From assembly GCA_041745535.1 (NCBI GenBank), contig JBGTIS010000042.1, forward strand, positions 1 through 54,557: a DNA stretch of 54,557 bases. The letters are read 5' to 3'. Positions 8,494 through 17,956 of this stretch are shown here, one piece after another. Position numbers and translations under genes: made by a program. This DNA is from JBGTIS01 sp041745535. Its GTDB lineage: Bacteria > Bacteroidota > Bacteroidia > Cytophagales > Cyclobacteriaceae. Within the stretch, counting starts at the first letter, position 1; the number at the start of each line of letters is the position of its first letter. The notes below the pieces were generated by a model that ran no database searches, was not told the origin of the DNA, and saw only the letters and a program-made list of their open reading frames with translations.

Positions 8494-9774
8494 ATGATTG
8501 AAGCATTGTACCAGAAATTTTTAACGTGCAAAGGGGTATCTACCGATACTCGAAAAATCACACCGGATGTATTATTTTTTGCCCTCAAAGGACCAAATTT
8601 TAACGCCAATGCTTTCGCTGAGGAAGCGCTGGAAAAGGGAGCGCGGTATGTGGTTATCGACGAGGAAAAATATAAAAAAGACGAGCGTTTTATTTTGGTC
8701 GATGATGTACTGACCTCATTTCAGCAACTGGCCAATTATTACCGAAAAACTTTTGACATCCCCTTTATTGGCATTAATGGTACCAATGGCAAAACCACCA
8801 CCAAGGAACTGGCATATGCGGTGTTAAGCCAAAAATACAAGACACATGCCACTGCTGGTAATCTGAATAACAACATAGGGGTACCGCTCACCTTGCTGGG
8901 CATACCCAAAGATGCCGAAATGGCTGTTATCGAACTGGGTGCCAACGCGATAGGCGAAATTGATGAATTATGCCGGATTGCCGAGCCTACGCACGGGCTT
9001 ACCACCAACATCGGAAAAGCACACCTGGAGGGCTTTGGTGGACTGGCAGGTGCCATTCAGGGTGAAAGTGAATTATACGAATACCTGATCGAAACAAAAA
9101 GGCAAGCCTTCCTGAATACTACCGACCCAATTTTTCAATCTATTGGCAAAAGGCTGATAAAGCCAATTTTATTTCCTGGTGAGCAGGATTTTCTTTCCTG
9201 TAAACTGAAAGAATCCAATCCTTTTTTGGTATACATCGACGAACAAAATCGCGAAATACAAACCCAACTGATCGGGGCTTACAATTATCAGAACATCGCG
9301 GCGGCCTTGTGCATTGGGAAATTTTTTGGCGTAGCGGCTGACGCGGCCAATATAGCCATCCAAAACTACATTCCGGCCAATAAGCGTTCCCAGATCGTGA
9401 AAACCACTACCAATATGATTATTCTGGATGCCTACAATGCCAATCCTGATTCCATGAAGGTAGCCATCGAAAACCTGGTGGCCATGAAAGCACCAGCCAA
9501 AGTGGCCATACTGGGCGACATGTATGAACTGGGCGATGCTACCATAGAGGAACACCGGATATTGGGAGAATTGTTGGTAACTTCTGGTTTCGACCAAATC
9601 TTACTTTGTGGTAAACATATGCATACTGCCAAAGAGGCTTGCCCGGCTGCCGAATACTTTGCCGATAAAAAAATGCTTGAAGAACGGCTAGAGAACAATC
9701 CAATTTCTCATGCTACTATATTAATTAAAGCTTCACGTGGATTGGCGTTAGAAACTGTTGTTCCACAGTTGTAA
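8494..9774 (+). CDS. murF: UDP-N-acetylmuramoyl-tripeptide--D-alanyl-D-alanine ligase
   Basis: The 426-residue protein has the Mur ligase architecture: an N-terminal substrate domain with GVSTDTRKI, the ATP loop GINGTNGKTTTKEL (about residues 91-104), ELGANAIGEIDELCRIAEPT typical of MurF, and the C-terminal domain with LDAYNANPDSMKVAIENL and ILGDMYELG. MurF adds D-Ala-D-Ala to the UDP-MurNAc-tripeptide in the last cytoplasmic step of peptidoglycan precursor synthesis. It stands alone, away from a dcw cluster, which is common for this phylum. A strong terminator follows. Confidence 0.95.
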   Translation: MIEALYQKFLTCKGVSTDTRKITPDVLFFALKGPNFNANAFAEEALEKGARYVVIDEEKYKKDERFILVDDVLTSFQQLANYYRKTFDIPFIGINGTNGKTTTKELAYAVLSQKYKTHATAGNLNNNIGVPLTLLGIPKDAEMAVIELGANAIGEIDELCRIAEPTHGLTTNIGKAHLEGFGGLAGAIQGESELYEYLIETKRQAFLNTTDPIFQSIGKRLIKPILFPGEQDFLSCKLKESNPFLVYIDEQNREIQTQLIGAYNYQNIAAALCIGKFFGVAADAANIAIQNYIPANKRSQIVKTTTNMIILDAYNANPDSMKVAIENLVAMKAPAKVAILGDMYELGDATIEEHRILGELLVTSGFDQILLCGKHMHTAKEACPAAEYFADKKMLEERLENNPISHATILIKASRGLALETVVPQL

Positions 9775-9801
9775 AATCATTAGAAAATGAATGAAATGAT
9801 G

Positions 9802-9853
9802 AAGTTAATGGTTATTTGTTAATAGAAAAAATATAAATAACCATTAACTTTTA
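9802..9853 (+). terminator. Hairpin terminator after murF
   Basis: A perfect 16-bp inverted repeat (9802-9817 and 9835-9850, arms AAGTTAATGGTTATTT and its complement) with a 17-base AT-rich loop lies 27 bases past the murF stop. The right arm runs into TTACCTTT on the plus strand. It is low in GC, so termination is likely but not certain. Confidence 0.6.
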
Positions 9854-9930
9854 CCTTTAAATATATCTTTAATACCCTCATTTATTTTATTTTTCAATAT
9901 TTTATTATTATCGATAATTACTACCTTTTC

Positions 9931-10590
9931 ATGGATACCAATCAGATTTTAAGCTTCCTGAAAGACCTGCGAAACAATAATTCTAAAGAGTGGATGGACC
10001 AGCACCGCGAAACGTATGAAGAAGCCCGGGAAACATTCAAAAAACTGGTGGCAGCCTTGTTGAACGAAATTGCCGCATTTGATCCCGACATATCCGGATT
10101 AACACCCAAAGACTGCATTTTCAGAATCAATCGGGATATCCGGTTTTCAAAGGATAAAAATCCGTATAAGAATAATTTCGGGGCCGCTATTTCTGAAGGC
10201 GGAAAAAAAGGGCCGAATGCTGTTTACTATCTGCATTTACAGCCCAACGATCTATCGTTTGTTGCTGGCGGTTTGTACATGCCTTCCGCTGAAAATCTGC
10301 AGAAAGTACGGCAGGAAATAGACTATAATCCTGAATCGCTAAAAAACATTGTAACGGAAAAGAAATTCAGAGACCTGTTTGGAGCAATACAGGGTGAGAA
10401 ATTAAAACGGCCACCCAAAGGGTATGATGCCAGCCATCCGAATATAGAACTACTCAAACACAAAAGCTTTATTGTAACCCATGCCCTACCTGATGAAAAG
10501 GTTGCTTCTGAAGGTTTTATTCAGGAAGTCGTTCCTTTATTCAGGCAACTGGAACCCTTGAACAGGTATATGAATGTAGCCATCAGTTAA
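9931..10590 (+). CDS. DUF2461 family protein (TIGR02453)
   Basis: This 219-residue protein begins with the family hallmark ILSFLKDLRNNNSKEWMDQH, and continues with DCIFRINRDIRFSKDKNPYK and YYLHLQPNDLSFVAGGLYMP, all diagnostic of DUF2461. There is no signal peptide or membrane span. The family is widespread in Bacteroidota and has no firm biochemical role. It has its own upstream gap after the murF terminator and ends tail-to-tail with the superoxide dismutase gene. Confidence 0.9.
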   Translation: MDTNQILSFLKDLRNNNSKEWMDQHRETYEEARETFKKLVAALLNEIAAFDPDISGLTPKDCIFRINRDIRFSKDKNPYKNNFGAAISEGGKKGPNAVYYLHLQPNDLSFVAGGLYMPSAENLQKVRQEIDYNPESLKNIVTEKKFRDLFGAIQGEKLKRPPKGYDASHPNIELLKHKSFIVTHALPDEKVASEGFIQEVVPLFRQLEPLNRYMNVAIS

Positions 10591-10602
10591 GAAAAGTAAA
10601 CC

Positions 10603-10631
10603 AAAAAAAATCCCCTTTTTTGAAAAGGGGA
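10603..10631 (-). terminator. Terminator between DUF2461 and sod
   Basis: The stem TCCCCTTTT / AAAAGGGGA (10611-10631, three-base loop) is followed on the minus strand by a run of eight T, so it terminates the superoxide dismutase transcript. It may also slow the converging DUF2461 transcript, but no T run follows on the plus strand. Confidence 0.85.
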
Positions 10632-10639
10632 CCAAATTA

Positions 10640-11248
10640 TTATTTTGCCGCGGAGTATCGTTTAGATACTTCGTTCCAGTTAATCACATTCCAGAATGCT
10701 GAAATGTAGTCGGGTCGCTTGTTCTGATACTTCAGATAATACGCGTGTTCCCAAACATCAAGTCCTAAAATAGGCGTGCCGTTTTCTTCAGCCACATCCA
10801 TCACCGGATTGTCCTGATTGGGGGTAGAAGTAACTTTTAATTCGCCATTACCAGATACAATAAGCCAGGCCCATCCTGATCCGAACCGGGTTCCGGCCGC
10901 ATCTGAAAATTTTTCTTTAAAAGCATCGAATGATCCGAATGCCTTGTCGATGGCTGAAGCCAGTTCACCGGAAGGTTTCCCGCCGCCATCGCCTGATAAA
11001 ATAGTCCAGAATAAGGAGTGATTGTAGTGCCCTCCCCCGTTATTTCTGACAGCCGTGGAATACTTGCTTACATTTTTCATCAGGTCGTTGAGCGACAAAT
11101 TTGCTTCGGGTTTACCTTCAACAGCGCCATTCAGCTTTGTAACATATCCACCATGATGTTTGGTGTAGTGGATTTCCATGGTTTGCGCATCGATATTTGG
11201 TTCGAGTGCATCGTAGGAATAAGGTAGTTTTGGAAGTTCAAAAGCCAT
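10640..11248 (-). CDS. Iron/manganese superoxide dismutase
   Basis: The 202-residue enzyme shows all four metal ligands: H27 (HYTKHHGGY), H77 (HYNHSLFW), and D164 and H168 in GLDVWEHAYYLKYQNKRPDY. The GGGHYNHSLFW and STPNQDNP segments look more like Mn or cambialistic enzymes than like classical Fe-SOD, but metal choice cannot be read safely. No signal peptide is present, so it detoxifies superoxide in the cytoplasm. It is a single-gene unit with its own terminator and a 220-base divergent gap upstream. Confidence 0.95.
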   Translation of the reverse strand: MAFELPKLPYSYDALEPNIDAQTMEIHYTKHHGGYVTKLNGAVEGKPEANLSLNDLMKNVSKYSTAVRNNGGGHYNHSLFWTILSGDGGGKPSGELASAIDKAFGSFDAFKEKFSDAAGTRFGSGWAWLIVSGNGELKVTSTPNQDNPVMDVAEENGTPILGLDVWEHAYYLKYQNKRPDYISAFWNVINWNEVSKRYSAAK

Positions 11249-11468
11249 TGTTAATGTGTTTAAGGTTAAAAATTAAAAAAAATAAGGCAGTTACCATGCA
11301 GCAACTGTTTGTTTATTCATTATTCTATCACGTATTCTTACTATTAAGGTTGTGATAACGCAAGTTATGAATTTTATGTTTTTTTAACTGTTTTGGTAGA
11401 TTCAAAGTTTAGTATTTTTTTCCGAATGGATATTTGTGTTGTAAATTGCACCCCTAATTTTTTAAGAT

Positions 11469-12383
11469 TTGAAGAACAGGACGAGGCTTATAGTTGTGGC
11501 ATCATGGACGGGCATTATTACCAATCTGGTACTGGCTGTCCTTAAAATAACCGGTGGATTTGTTGCGGAAAGCTGGGCGGTGATCGGCGATGGCATAGAT
11601 ACTACCGCCGATATCGCCACCTTTATAATTACTTTAATTACCATTAGAATTGCTTCCCGACCACCCAATTCAAAATATCCGTATGGCTATGACCGGGCCG
11701 AAACGGTAGCCACCAAATTTCTGGCTTTCATCATCTTTTTTGCGGGAGCGCAATTGCTTTTCACTACTTCCCAATCTTTGTTTCGGGGAGAACATCATGC
11801 TATTCCATCGGTGCTGGCGATTTATGTAACCGTTATTTCCATTGTGGGTAAACTGATTCTGGCAGTCTGGATGCACCGGCAGGGGCAATTAGCTGATAGC
11901 CCCATGTTGCAGGCCAGTGCCAAAAATATGAAAGCGGATATTATTTTATCAGTTGCGGTACTCATCTCCATTTTACTGGCTGTGCTGATGCATCTGACCT
12001 ATGCCGATACGATAATGGCTATTCTGGTAAGCTTATGGATTATGAAAATCGCTTTTGGCATTTTTATGGAAACCAGCCTGGAACTGATGGATGGCGTGAA
12101 AGATATTAGCCTGTACAAAAGGGTTTTCGAGGCGGTTAATCAGGTAAAAGGCGCTCACAATCCTCACCGGGCCCGCATCCGAAAAATGGCCAACATGTTT
12201 GTAGTAGATATCGATATTGAAGTGGATGCCGATTTAAAGGTGCGGCATGCCCATAAAATAGGCGAATTGGTGGAAGAAAGCATCAAACAAAATGTGGAGA
12301 ATATTTACGACATTATGATACACATTGAGCCATTGGGCAATGTGGAAAAAGAAAAGTATGGACTCACCCGAAAAGATGTGTAA
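11469..12383 (+). CDS. Cation diffusion facilitator (CDF) metal efflux transporter
   Basis: The 304-residue protein has about six membrane segments in the first 200 residues and a cytoplasmic ferredoxin-like tail with VDIDIEVDADLKVRHAHKIGELVEE. The transport-site region GDGIDTTADIATF in helix 2 carries Asp at both metal positions, and PPNSKYPYGYDRAETVATKF is the conserved loop before helix 3. CDF proteins export Zn, Fe, Mn or Co by proton exchange. The only in-frame start near the homologous N-terminus is TTG at 11469, since a stop lies two codons upstream. Helix 5 reads YADTIMAILVSL. Substrate metal is not determined. Confidence 0.88.
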   Translation: MKNRTRLIVVASWTGIITNLVLAVLKITGGFVAESWAVIGDGIDTTADIATFIITLITIRIASRPPNSKYPYGYDRAETVATKFLAFIIFFAGAQLLFTTSQSLFRGEHHAIPSVLAIYVTVISIVGKLILAVWMHRQGQLADSPMLQASAKNMKADIILSVAVLISILLAVLMHLTYADTIMAILVSLWIMKIAFGIFMETSLELMDGVKDISLYKRVFEAVNQVKGAHNPHRARIRKMANMFVVDIDIEVDADLKVRHAHKIGELVEESIKQNVENIYDIMIHIEPLGNVEKEKYGLTRKDV

Positions 12384-12422
12384 CCCTACTTTTCATGAGC
12401 GCAAAACCGGAAAGCATTGGCT

Positions 12423-13913
12423 TTACCTACCCAAATCAACTTCTTCTAATAATATCCGCTCCTCTTCAAAATCGTACAGGGTAAACTGCCGGAGTTGATA
12501 GAAGGCAATCCAGAAAGTGCGCAACGATTCGATATATTGCCGTATGGCTTTATCTTTTTCCTGGAGCGCATAGTTCAGGTCGGTGATACTGATTTTTCCG
12601 ATAAGGTAGCGCTGCTTGGATACTTCATAGCTTTTGTCTGCAATCCGATCCGCCACAGTGGTAATTTTAATCTGTTCTCTCAACATTTTAAAAGTTTTTA
12701 CCTGGGTGTATACTTCCTGCTCAAAATTAGTCCTGTCCTGGGCTACCGTATACTGCTGCAATTCCAGAATGGCCTCTGCGGATTTTACGGTAGACTTCTG
12801 CCTTCCCCAATCCAGAATAGGTATTTCGAAACCAATCCGAATCCGCTGCTGGTCATCAGGCTGATTGTATAATCCATAAAAGTCACTAGAGCGATTGGTA
12901 AAACCAAACGTAGCAAACAAATTGGCATTCAGTCCGGTAGAGCCACGCGCCTCAGCCACATCTCTTTCGGCTTCTTTAATGGTTCGTTCAAATTCTATGG
13001 CATCACTCCGATTTTTAAAAGCTTCTTGCAAGGCTATATTTTCATCAATGTTGAATACAGGAATATCATCCGGAATTTTAAGCAAAATCGGTTCATTTTC
13101 ATTGATGCCCACATACGATTTAATCCGAAGGGTAGTGGTTTCCAGTTCTAATTCGGCCAGCGCCTGCGCCTGCCTAGAGTTCATTACATTTAACTCAAGC
13201 TGAAGCAGGTCATTTTCAGCGATTTTTCCTAAATTATACCGCCCTTGCGCGATCTGATAAATGGTATCGTTGTTGGCCAGATTTTTCTCCGCTACTTCAT
13301 AATTAATCTGGGCCAGCAATCTTTCAAAAAAAAGTTGGGTGGCAGTAATAGAAATCTCTTCCATAGCCTCCGCGAATTCCTTCTGAGATTCTTCGTACCG
13401 CAAGGGTTCTATTTTATGGGCCCACTGCAAATAATTAAAAGAGAACAGTGGCTGGCTCACCCCAATCACCAAAGGATTTCCACTATAACGCGTGATATCT
13501 CTGTCAAAATCGTCGAAACGCAATAAGCTGGATTCCAGAAAAAATTCTGTGCCCGAAAAGCCAATAGCCTGTGACGCCCTCAGGTTTAAAATTGTATTGT
13601 TGTTTGATATGGGCTGATACACAATGGTACCATCTTCCTGGGTAATGGGACTATAGGTCCTGCTAAAGTCGGGCAACGAACCGTTCAGAGAAATCTGAGG
13701 CTTATATTGAGATAAATAAGTACGGTACCGCCAGTAGAAATTTTTCTTTCGCGTTTCTTCCTGTAAGGAGGCAGGCGATTGTACCTTGGCGATTTGAATA
13801 ACTTCCTTTAAGGTTAAAAGCTTTACGGACGGTTGGTCTTGTTGGTCCTGCGCGAAAATTTTGGTGGAAAGTAAAAAGAGAAACAAAGTTATTGTCAGGG
13901 TATGGCTATTCAT
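12423..13913 (-). CDS. TolC-family outer membrane efflux protein
   Basis: The 496-residue protein begins with a cleavable signal peptide (MNSHTLTITLFLFLLSTKIFAQ). It shows the duplicated coiled-coil/strand layout of TolC proteins, with repeated helical stretches such as FAEAMEEISITATQLFFERL and KSTVKSAEAILELQQY, and a strand motif RIRIGFEIPILDWG. It forms the outer-membrane channel of a tripartite exporter. The ATG at 13913 overlaps the upstream permease stop by 8 bases (ATGAATAG), which implies translational coupling and decides the start; an upstream ATG at 14000 lies deep in the permease gene and is rejected. Confidence 0.9.
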   Translation of the reverse strand: MNSHTLTITLFLFLLSTKIFAQDQQDQPSVKLLTLKEVIQIAKVQSPASLQEETRKKNFYWRYRTYLSQYKPQISLNGSLPDFSRTYSPITQEDGTIVYQPISNNNTILNLRASQAIGFSGTEFFLESSLLRFDDFDRDITRYSGNPLVIGVSQPLFSFNYLQWAHKIEPLRYEESQKEFAEAMEEISITATQLFFERLLAQINYEVAEKNLANNDTIYQIAQGRYNLGKIAENDLLQLELNVMNSRQAQALAELELETTTLRIKSYVGINENEPILLKIPDDIPVFNIDENIALQEAFKNRSDAIEFERTIKEAERDVAEARGSTGLNANLFATFGFTNRSSDFYGLYNQPDDQQRIRIGFEIPILDWGRQKSTVKSAEAILELQQYTVAQDRTNFEQEVYTQVKTFKMLREQIKITTVADRIADKSYEVSKQRYLIGKISITDLNYALQEKDKAIRQYIESLRTFWIAFYQLRQFTLYDFEEERILLEEVDLGR

Positions 13914-15261
13914 AACGTAAAGAATTAATAGGATTTTGACTGGCAGCACGGCGGGCAGGCGCGATGCCGAAGATGAGCCCAACAGAAGCAGCCACGCCAA
14001 AAGATAAAACGACTGAGAAAAGAGTTACAATGGTAGGAATATCCGCGATTTTCGCGATGATGGTCGCGATCAGCATGCCGAGAAAAATACCAATAATTCC
14101 ACCAGAAAGGCTTATTAAAGTTGATTCAAAAAGGAACTGAGAAATAATGTCATTCTTTTTTGCGCCAACAGCCAGGCGCAGACCTATTTCCTTAATTCTC
14201 TCCATTACAGAAGCCAGCATAATATTCATAATGCCAATGCCGCCCACTACCAGAGAAATGCCTGCCAGGGCGCCCAGCACCACATTAAAAATCCGCTTGG
14301 TTTGTTGTTGTTGTTTCAACAATAATTCAGGTATGGTGACTTCAAAATCTACCATGTTGTAGTGACGCCTTTTCAGCAACCGGGAAATAATTTCGGCGGT
14401 ATTTCCCAGGGTTTCTGTTCCTGAGGTTTGCACTACCAGCCGGTCAATCTGGTGATAATTTCTTTGTTCCTGTAAAGCTTCTATGTCACTTTCTTCCTCA
14501 TTGGAGCTGCGATTGCTTCGATTAAATTCCTGGATATCCTGGTTGGTGAGCGCGGCCCGATTTCTAAACCTGATCAGCATAGTATTGATGGGGGTATACA
14601 CATCCATATTATAATCGCGCAATCCCAGGTTGGTTTTATTATCTTCTGAAATATAACGGCGTTCCAGTACCCCGATTATCCTAAGCCACTGACTACCACA
14701 TTTGATCATTTTATCGAGCGGGTCCTGGTCGGAGAAAAATTTGGCCTGTATCTCACTTCCGATAATACAAATCCGTTCCCCCGACTCCATTTGTCCCGGA
14801 CTAAAAAAATTACCTGAGGCAAGTTCAAAATTAGCAATACCAAAATAATTATTGGTAACCCCTACCAGTTTGGCTGAGCGTCGGATGCCACTTTTAATTA
14901 CATAGGTATCTAAAATTATCTCAGGACTAATCCGGTTCAGCGTGGGAATTAACCTGCTGATGCTTTGTGCATCGTACAGTGTTAAACCGGGCGAAAATTT
15001 CTTTTTTTCTTTCTTCTGTCCTGCACCCTCATCTAATTTCTCCTCAGTTTGTTCCACCACCGGCGAGATCACAATATTGTTGACACCCACCAGTTCTATC
15101 TGTTCCAGAATTTTCTGCTGGGCACCTTCTCCAATGGCCAGCATGGCAATCACGGCAGCCACTCCGAAAATAATACCTAAAGCGGTAAGTATCGATCGCA
15201 GCGTATTGGCCAGTACCGATTCGATAGCCGCATAAAAATTCGCGAGGATTCTTTCATTCAT
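13906..15261 (-). CDS. MacB-type ABC transporter permease
   Basis: The 451-residue protein starts with AAIESVLANTLRSILTALGIIFGVAAVIAML, the first span of MacB/FtsX permeases. A large periplasmic MacB_PCD domain follows, then three C-terminal spans including GGIGIMNIMLASVMERIKEIGLRLAVGA and FGIAPARRAASQNPINSLRYE. Unlike E. coli MacB there is no fused ATPase domain. It lies between the adaptor and the TolC gene with 8-base overlaps on both sides, so the three are one translationally coupled unit. It probably uses mechanotransmission to move substrate through the adaptor and TolC, but needs an ATPase encoded elsewhere. Two charged inserts (about residues 70-90 and 230-245) lengthen the periplasmic part. 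Confidence 0.9.
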   Translation of the reverse strand: MNERILANFYAAIESVLANTLRSILTALGIIFGVAAVIAMLAIGEGAQQKILEQIELVGVNNIVISPVVEQTEEKLDEGAGQKKEKKKFSPGLTLYDAQSISRLIPTLNRISPEIILDTYVIKSGIRRSAKLVGVTNNYFGIANFELASGNFFSPGQMESGERICIIGSEIQAKFFSDQDPLDKMIKCGSQWLRIIGVLERRYISEDNKTNLGLRDYNMDVYTPINTMLIRFRNRAALTNQDIQEFNRSNRSSNEEESDIEALQEQRNYHQIDRLVVQTSGTETLGNTAEIISRLLKRRHYNMVDFEVTIPELLLKQQQQTKRIFNVVLGALAGISLVVGGIGIMNIMLASVMERIKEIGLRLAVGAKKNDIISQFLFESTLISLSGGIIGIFLGMLIATIIAKIADIPTIVTLFSVVLSFGVAASVGLIFGIAPARRAASQNPINSLRYE

Positions 15262-16546
15262 GAGTTGCCAGAGGTTCTTCCTTTTCGCCGTTTAGTAACA
15301 CAAGTTGCTTTTCGTCAGCATCATTGGGTATCGATAAATATATCTGATTCCCCTCTTCTACGCCATTCAGGATAATGGCCACATCATTACCTTTTTTACC
15401 TGTAATAACCTGCTGTTTAACTGTAGAAAAACCGGTTTTCTTGAACACATAGGTCAAGGTATCGCCCTGGCTGTGTAACGATTCCAATGGAACATAAAGC
15501 ACATCTTCCAGATTATCCACAAAAATGGCATTGCTGGTGGTCATGGCAGGCCGCAGGGTGGTATCGCTCTCATTCACCGCTACCGTAACCTCAAATACTT
15601 TGGCATCTGAATTCGGGCGCTGTTCTCCAATATTGGCTACGCTGGTAATTTTTCCAGAAAGCACCTTGTCAGGAAAAGCGTCCAATCCAATTTGCACTTC
15701 CTGTCCTGATTTTACCCGACTTACATCTACCTCATTCACATAAGTTTTAGAAATCATGGAAGAAAGATCGGGCAGCGTAGCTACCAATGGAAAATAGGTT
15801 TGTATGGAAGAACCTTTCCCGATTTTTCGACCGCCCCAGTCGCGCGTGTAGATTACCATTCCGTTTTCCGGGGCCTTTATTACAAACTCTTTGGAAAGAT
15901 TGACTAAAAAATCCATATCGGCCTGGTCGTCCCGCATTTTGGCATTAGCCTGGGTCATTTGGGAAATACTTTTGTCTTTTAAAAGTTTGTATTCATTTTT
16001 CGCCTGTAACAAGGCGCGTTTCCCTTTTTCCAAATCCAGTTCTGCCTGTTTGATGGTAGCAGGGGGTTCGTACTTCGATTGGGAAAGAATCAGTACTTTC
16101 TCTTCCACATCATATCCGAGGTTAATTAAATTATCCCTCGCCTTTCTAAGTTCGATGGCGGTGTCGATTTTGGTTTGTTCCCACTTGTTCCTGCTTTCCA
16201 GCAATTCCAATTCCTCCTCTCTGATTTTTTCGGCCAGTTCCGACTGATCCAGAGAAGCGATAAAACCACCTTTCTTTACAACCGTGCCTTCTTCCACCAT
16301 ATCATTAATTTTCACTTCCCAGATTCTGGCATTTCTTAATCCGGTAGGCCCCATAATATTAACAGAATTTTTTGCCTGTAACTCACCGGTAGTAGTTACC
16401 TGAATATCAAGGTTGCCCCGCTTCACTTCTGTCAGAATATCCTGTGTTTCTGTGGTGGCTGTACCGGCGTCGCCCAAAAACAAATAGGCGAGCAACAACA
16501 GCCCAACTACGGCAATGGCTGAGATAATAAGAGATTTTTTGTTCAT
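15254..16546 (-). CDS. MacA/HlyD-family periplasmic adaptor protein
   Basis: The 430-residue protein has one N-terminal membrane anchor (SLIISAIAVVGLLLLAYLFL), then the adaptor order: half-lipoyl segment, a long alpha-helical hairpin (about residues 110-215), the second lipoyl half with KAPENGMVIYTRDWGGRKIG, a beta-barrel (VNEVDVSRVKSGQEVQIGLD) and a membrane-proximal domain. This is the MacA type that links the MacB permease to TolC. It is the first gene of the operon; its stop overlaps the permease start by 8 bases. The charged residue and proline pattern of the hairpin loop give no substrate hint. Confidence 0.9.
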   Translation of the reverse strand: MNKKSLIISAIAVVGLLLLAYLFLGDAGTATTETQDILTEVKRGNLDIQVTTTGELQAKNSVNIMGPTGLRNARIWEVKINDMVEEGTVVKKGGFIASLDQSELAEKIREEELELLESRNKWEQTKIDTAIELRKARDNLINLGYDVEEKVLILSQSKYEPPATIKQAELDLEKGKRALLQAKNEYKLLKDKSISQMTQANAKMRDDQADMDFLVNLSKEFVIKAPENGMVIYTRDWGGRKIGKGSSIQTYFPLVATLPDLSSMISKTYVNEVDVSRVKSGQEVQIGLDAFPDKVLSGKITSVANIGEQRPNSDAKVFEVTVAVNESDTTLRPAMTTSNAIFVDNLEDVLYVPLESLHSQGDTLTYVFKKTGFSTVKQQVITGKKGNDVAIILNGVEEGNQIYLSIPNDADEKQLVLLNGEKEEPLATHE

Positions 16547-16852
16547 GACAAGAGAATTTGCGAATAAGTAAGTAGAGTTTAATTAAGGTTAATGAGTAGG
16601 GTGGTAAAACTCCCTAAATAGTTTCTTTACCTAACATATTAGTTATAGCGCCAAAAAGATCAATTTATTTTGAATTTCAAAGTTTTTCTTCACAATTGAT
16701 AAAAATTAACTGTTCCGGAACTTTGTTTTAATCGCGACACCAGATTTAAGTTATAAGATTAATTACCAACCTAAACGTTTTTACAAAATATCAGTATAAT
16801 ATATCACTTACTACGCAAGCGCGATTTTTTTTGTACTTAATCTACAAAAGGC
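16547..16852. other. Divergent intergenic region between export operon and protease gene
   Basis: This 306-base AT-rich gap must hold the promoters for the adaptor-permease-TolC operon (leftward) and for the HtrA-like protease (rightward). I see no reading frame, terminator or repeat in it, and no sharp match to the Bacteroidota promoter consensus. Confidence 0.5.
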
Positions 16853-17881
16853 ATGATACAATCGATAAATGATACCTCTGCCAGAGAAAGCAACAGCCCG
16901 GGGGAGGGAATAAACGGGGATGAATATTCGCTGGATGCCTATTCCAGATCGGTTTCCGAAGTTTTCGAAAAAGTGAGTCCCTCGGTGGTACACATAGATG
17001 TTACCACCCGCCGGACGACCCGTGCGCAGTCCAGAAATAACCGCCCAGGAAGCGGTAGTGGTTCGGGATTTATACTGTCTCAGGAAGGGTTTATTTTAAC
17101 CAATAACCATGTGGTGGAAAACGCAAAAAAAATATCCATTACACTTAATACCGGTGAAGTATTTGAAGCAGATATTATTGGTCGCGACCCCGCTACTGAT
17201 CTGGCGGTAATCAGGGTGGATGCTCCTTTTAATTTAAAAGCTATTAGATTTCGCGATTCTTCGCGTTTAAAAGTTGGACAAATCGCCATTGCCATCGGCA
17301 GTCCTTTTGGATTTGAACGCACCCTTACCGCTGGTGTGGTTAGCGCCCTGGGCCGAACCCTGCGAAGCAATAATGGGCGGTTAATCGACAATGTGATTCA
17401 GACCGATACCTCTTTAAATCCTGGTAATTCCGGTGGCCCACTGTTAGATTCAGGCGGACTGGTGATGGGCGTAAACACCGCTATAATTGCACCCGCGCAA
17501 GGTATTTGTTTCGCGGTAGCTTCCAATACCGCGGCATACATCACCGGAAAACTGATTCTGGATGGAGCCATTACCCGGGCTTATCTGGGTGTGGGTGGCC
17601 GCGATGTTGCCTTAACTACCCGGATAATCAGGTATAACCAACTGGTAGTAAATTCCGGAGCCCTGATTACGTATGTAGAGGCCGATAGCGAAGCCCATAA
17701 CGCCGAGTTAAAAGAAGGTGATATTATTGTGGCGTTTAATGGTGAAAATGTGAAAGGTATTGACGATTTACATAAACTTTTAACAGAAGACCAAATAGGC
17801 AAGCGTATCCAATTGCAGGTATTGCGCAGAGGTTTGTTAACCAAAATTCTGGTAATTCCGGCATTATTGAAAAACCTGTAA
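16853..17881 (+). CDS. HtrA/Deg-family serine protease without signal peptide
   Basis: The 342-residue protein has a trypsin-like protease domain with triad H86 (ILTNNHVVEN), D116 (DPATDLAVIRV) and S193 (DTSLNPGNSGGPLLD), then a C-terminal PDZ domain (about residues 245-335, with AELKEGDIIVAFNGENVKGID). HtrA proteins normally act in the periplasm on misfolded proteins. Here the first 35 residues are polar and acidic with no hydrophobic stretch, so it appears cytoplasmic or uses an unrecognised route. An upstream start with a signal peptide was sought by eye and not seen. The protease core itself looks intact. Confidence 0.9.
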   Translation: MIQSINDTSARESNSPGEGINGDEYSLDAYSRSVSEVFEKVSPSVVHIDVTTRRTTRAQSRNNRPGSGSGSGFILSQEGFILTNNHVVENAKKISITLNTGEVFEADIIGRDPATDLAVIRVDAPFNLKAIRFRDSSRLKVGQIAIAIGSPFGFERTLTAGVVSALGRTLRSNNGRLIDNVIQTDTSLNPGNSGGPLLDSGGLVMGVNTAIIAPAQGICFAVASNTAAYITGKLILDGAITRAYLGVGGRDVALTTRIIRYNQLVVNSGALITYVEADSEAHNAELKEGDIIVAFNGENVKGIDDLHKLLTEDQIGKRIQLQVLRRGLLTKILVIPALLKNL

Positions 17882-17956
17882 ACCACGCTCGGTGAGGAAA
17901 TTTTGAACCACTGTGTTTAGTCTTGAAAGATCAAACCCAACAAATGGGATAATCAA

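Noticed and set aside
13914..14000. Longer N-terminus for the TolC-family protein starting at 14000
   Set aside because: The extra 29 residues lie inside the permease coding sequence and would precede a proper signal peptide that begins at 13913.
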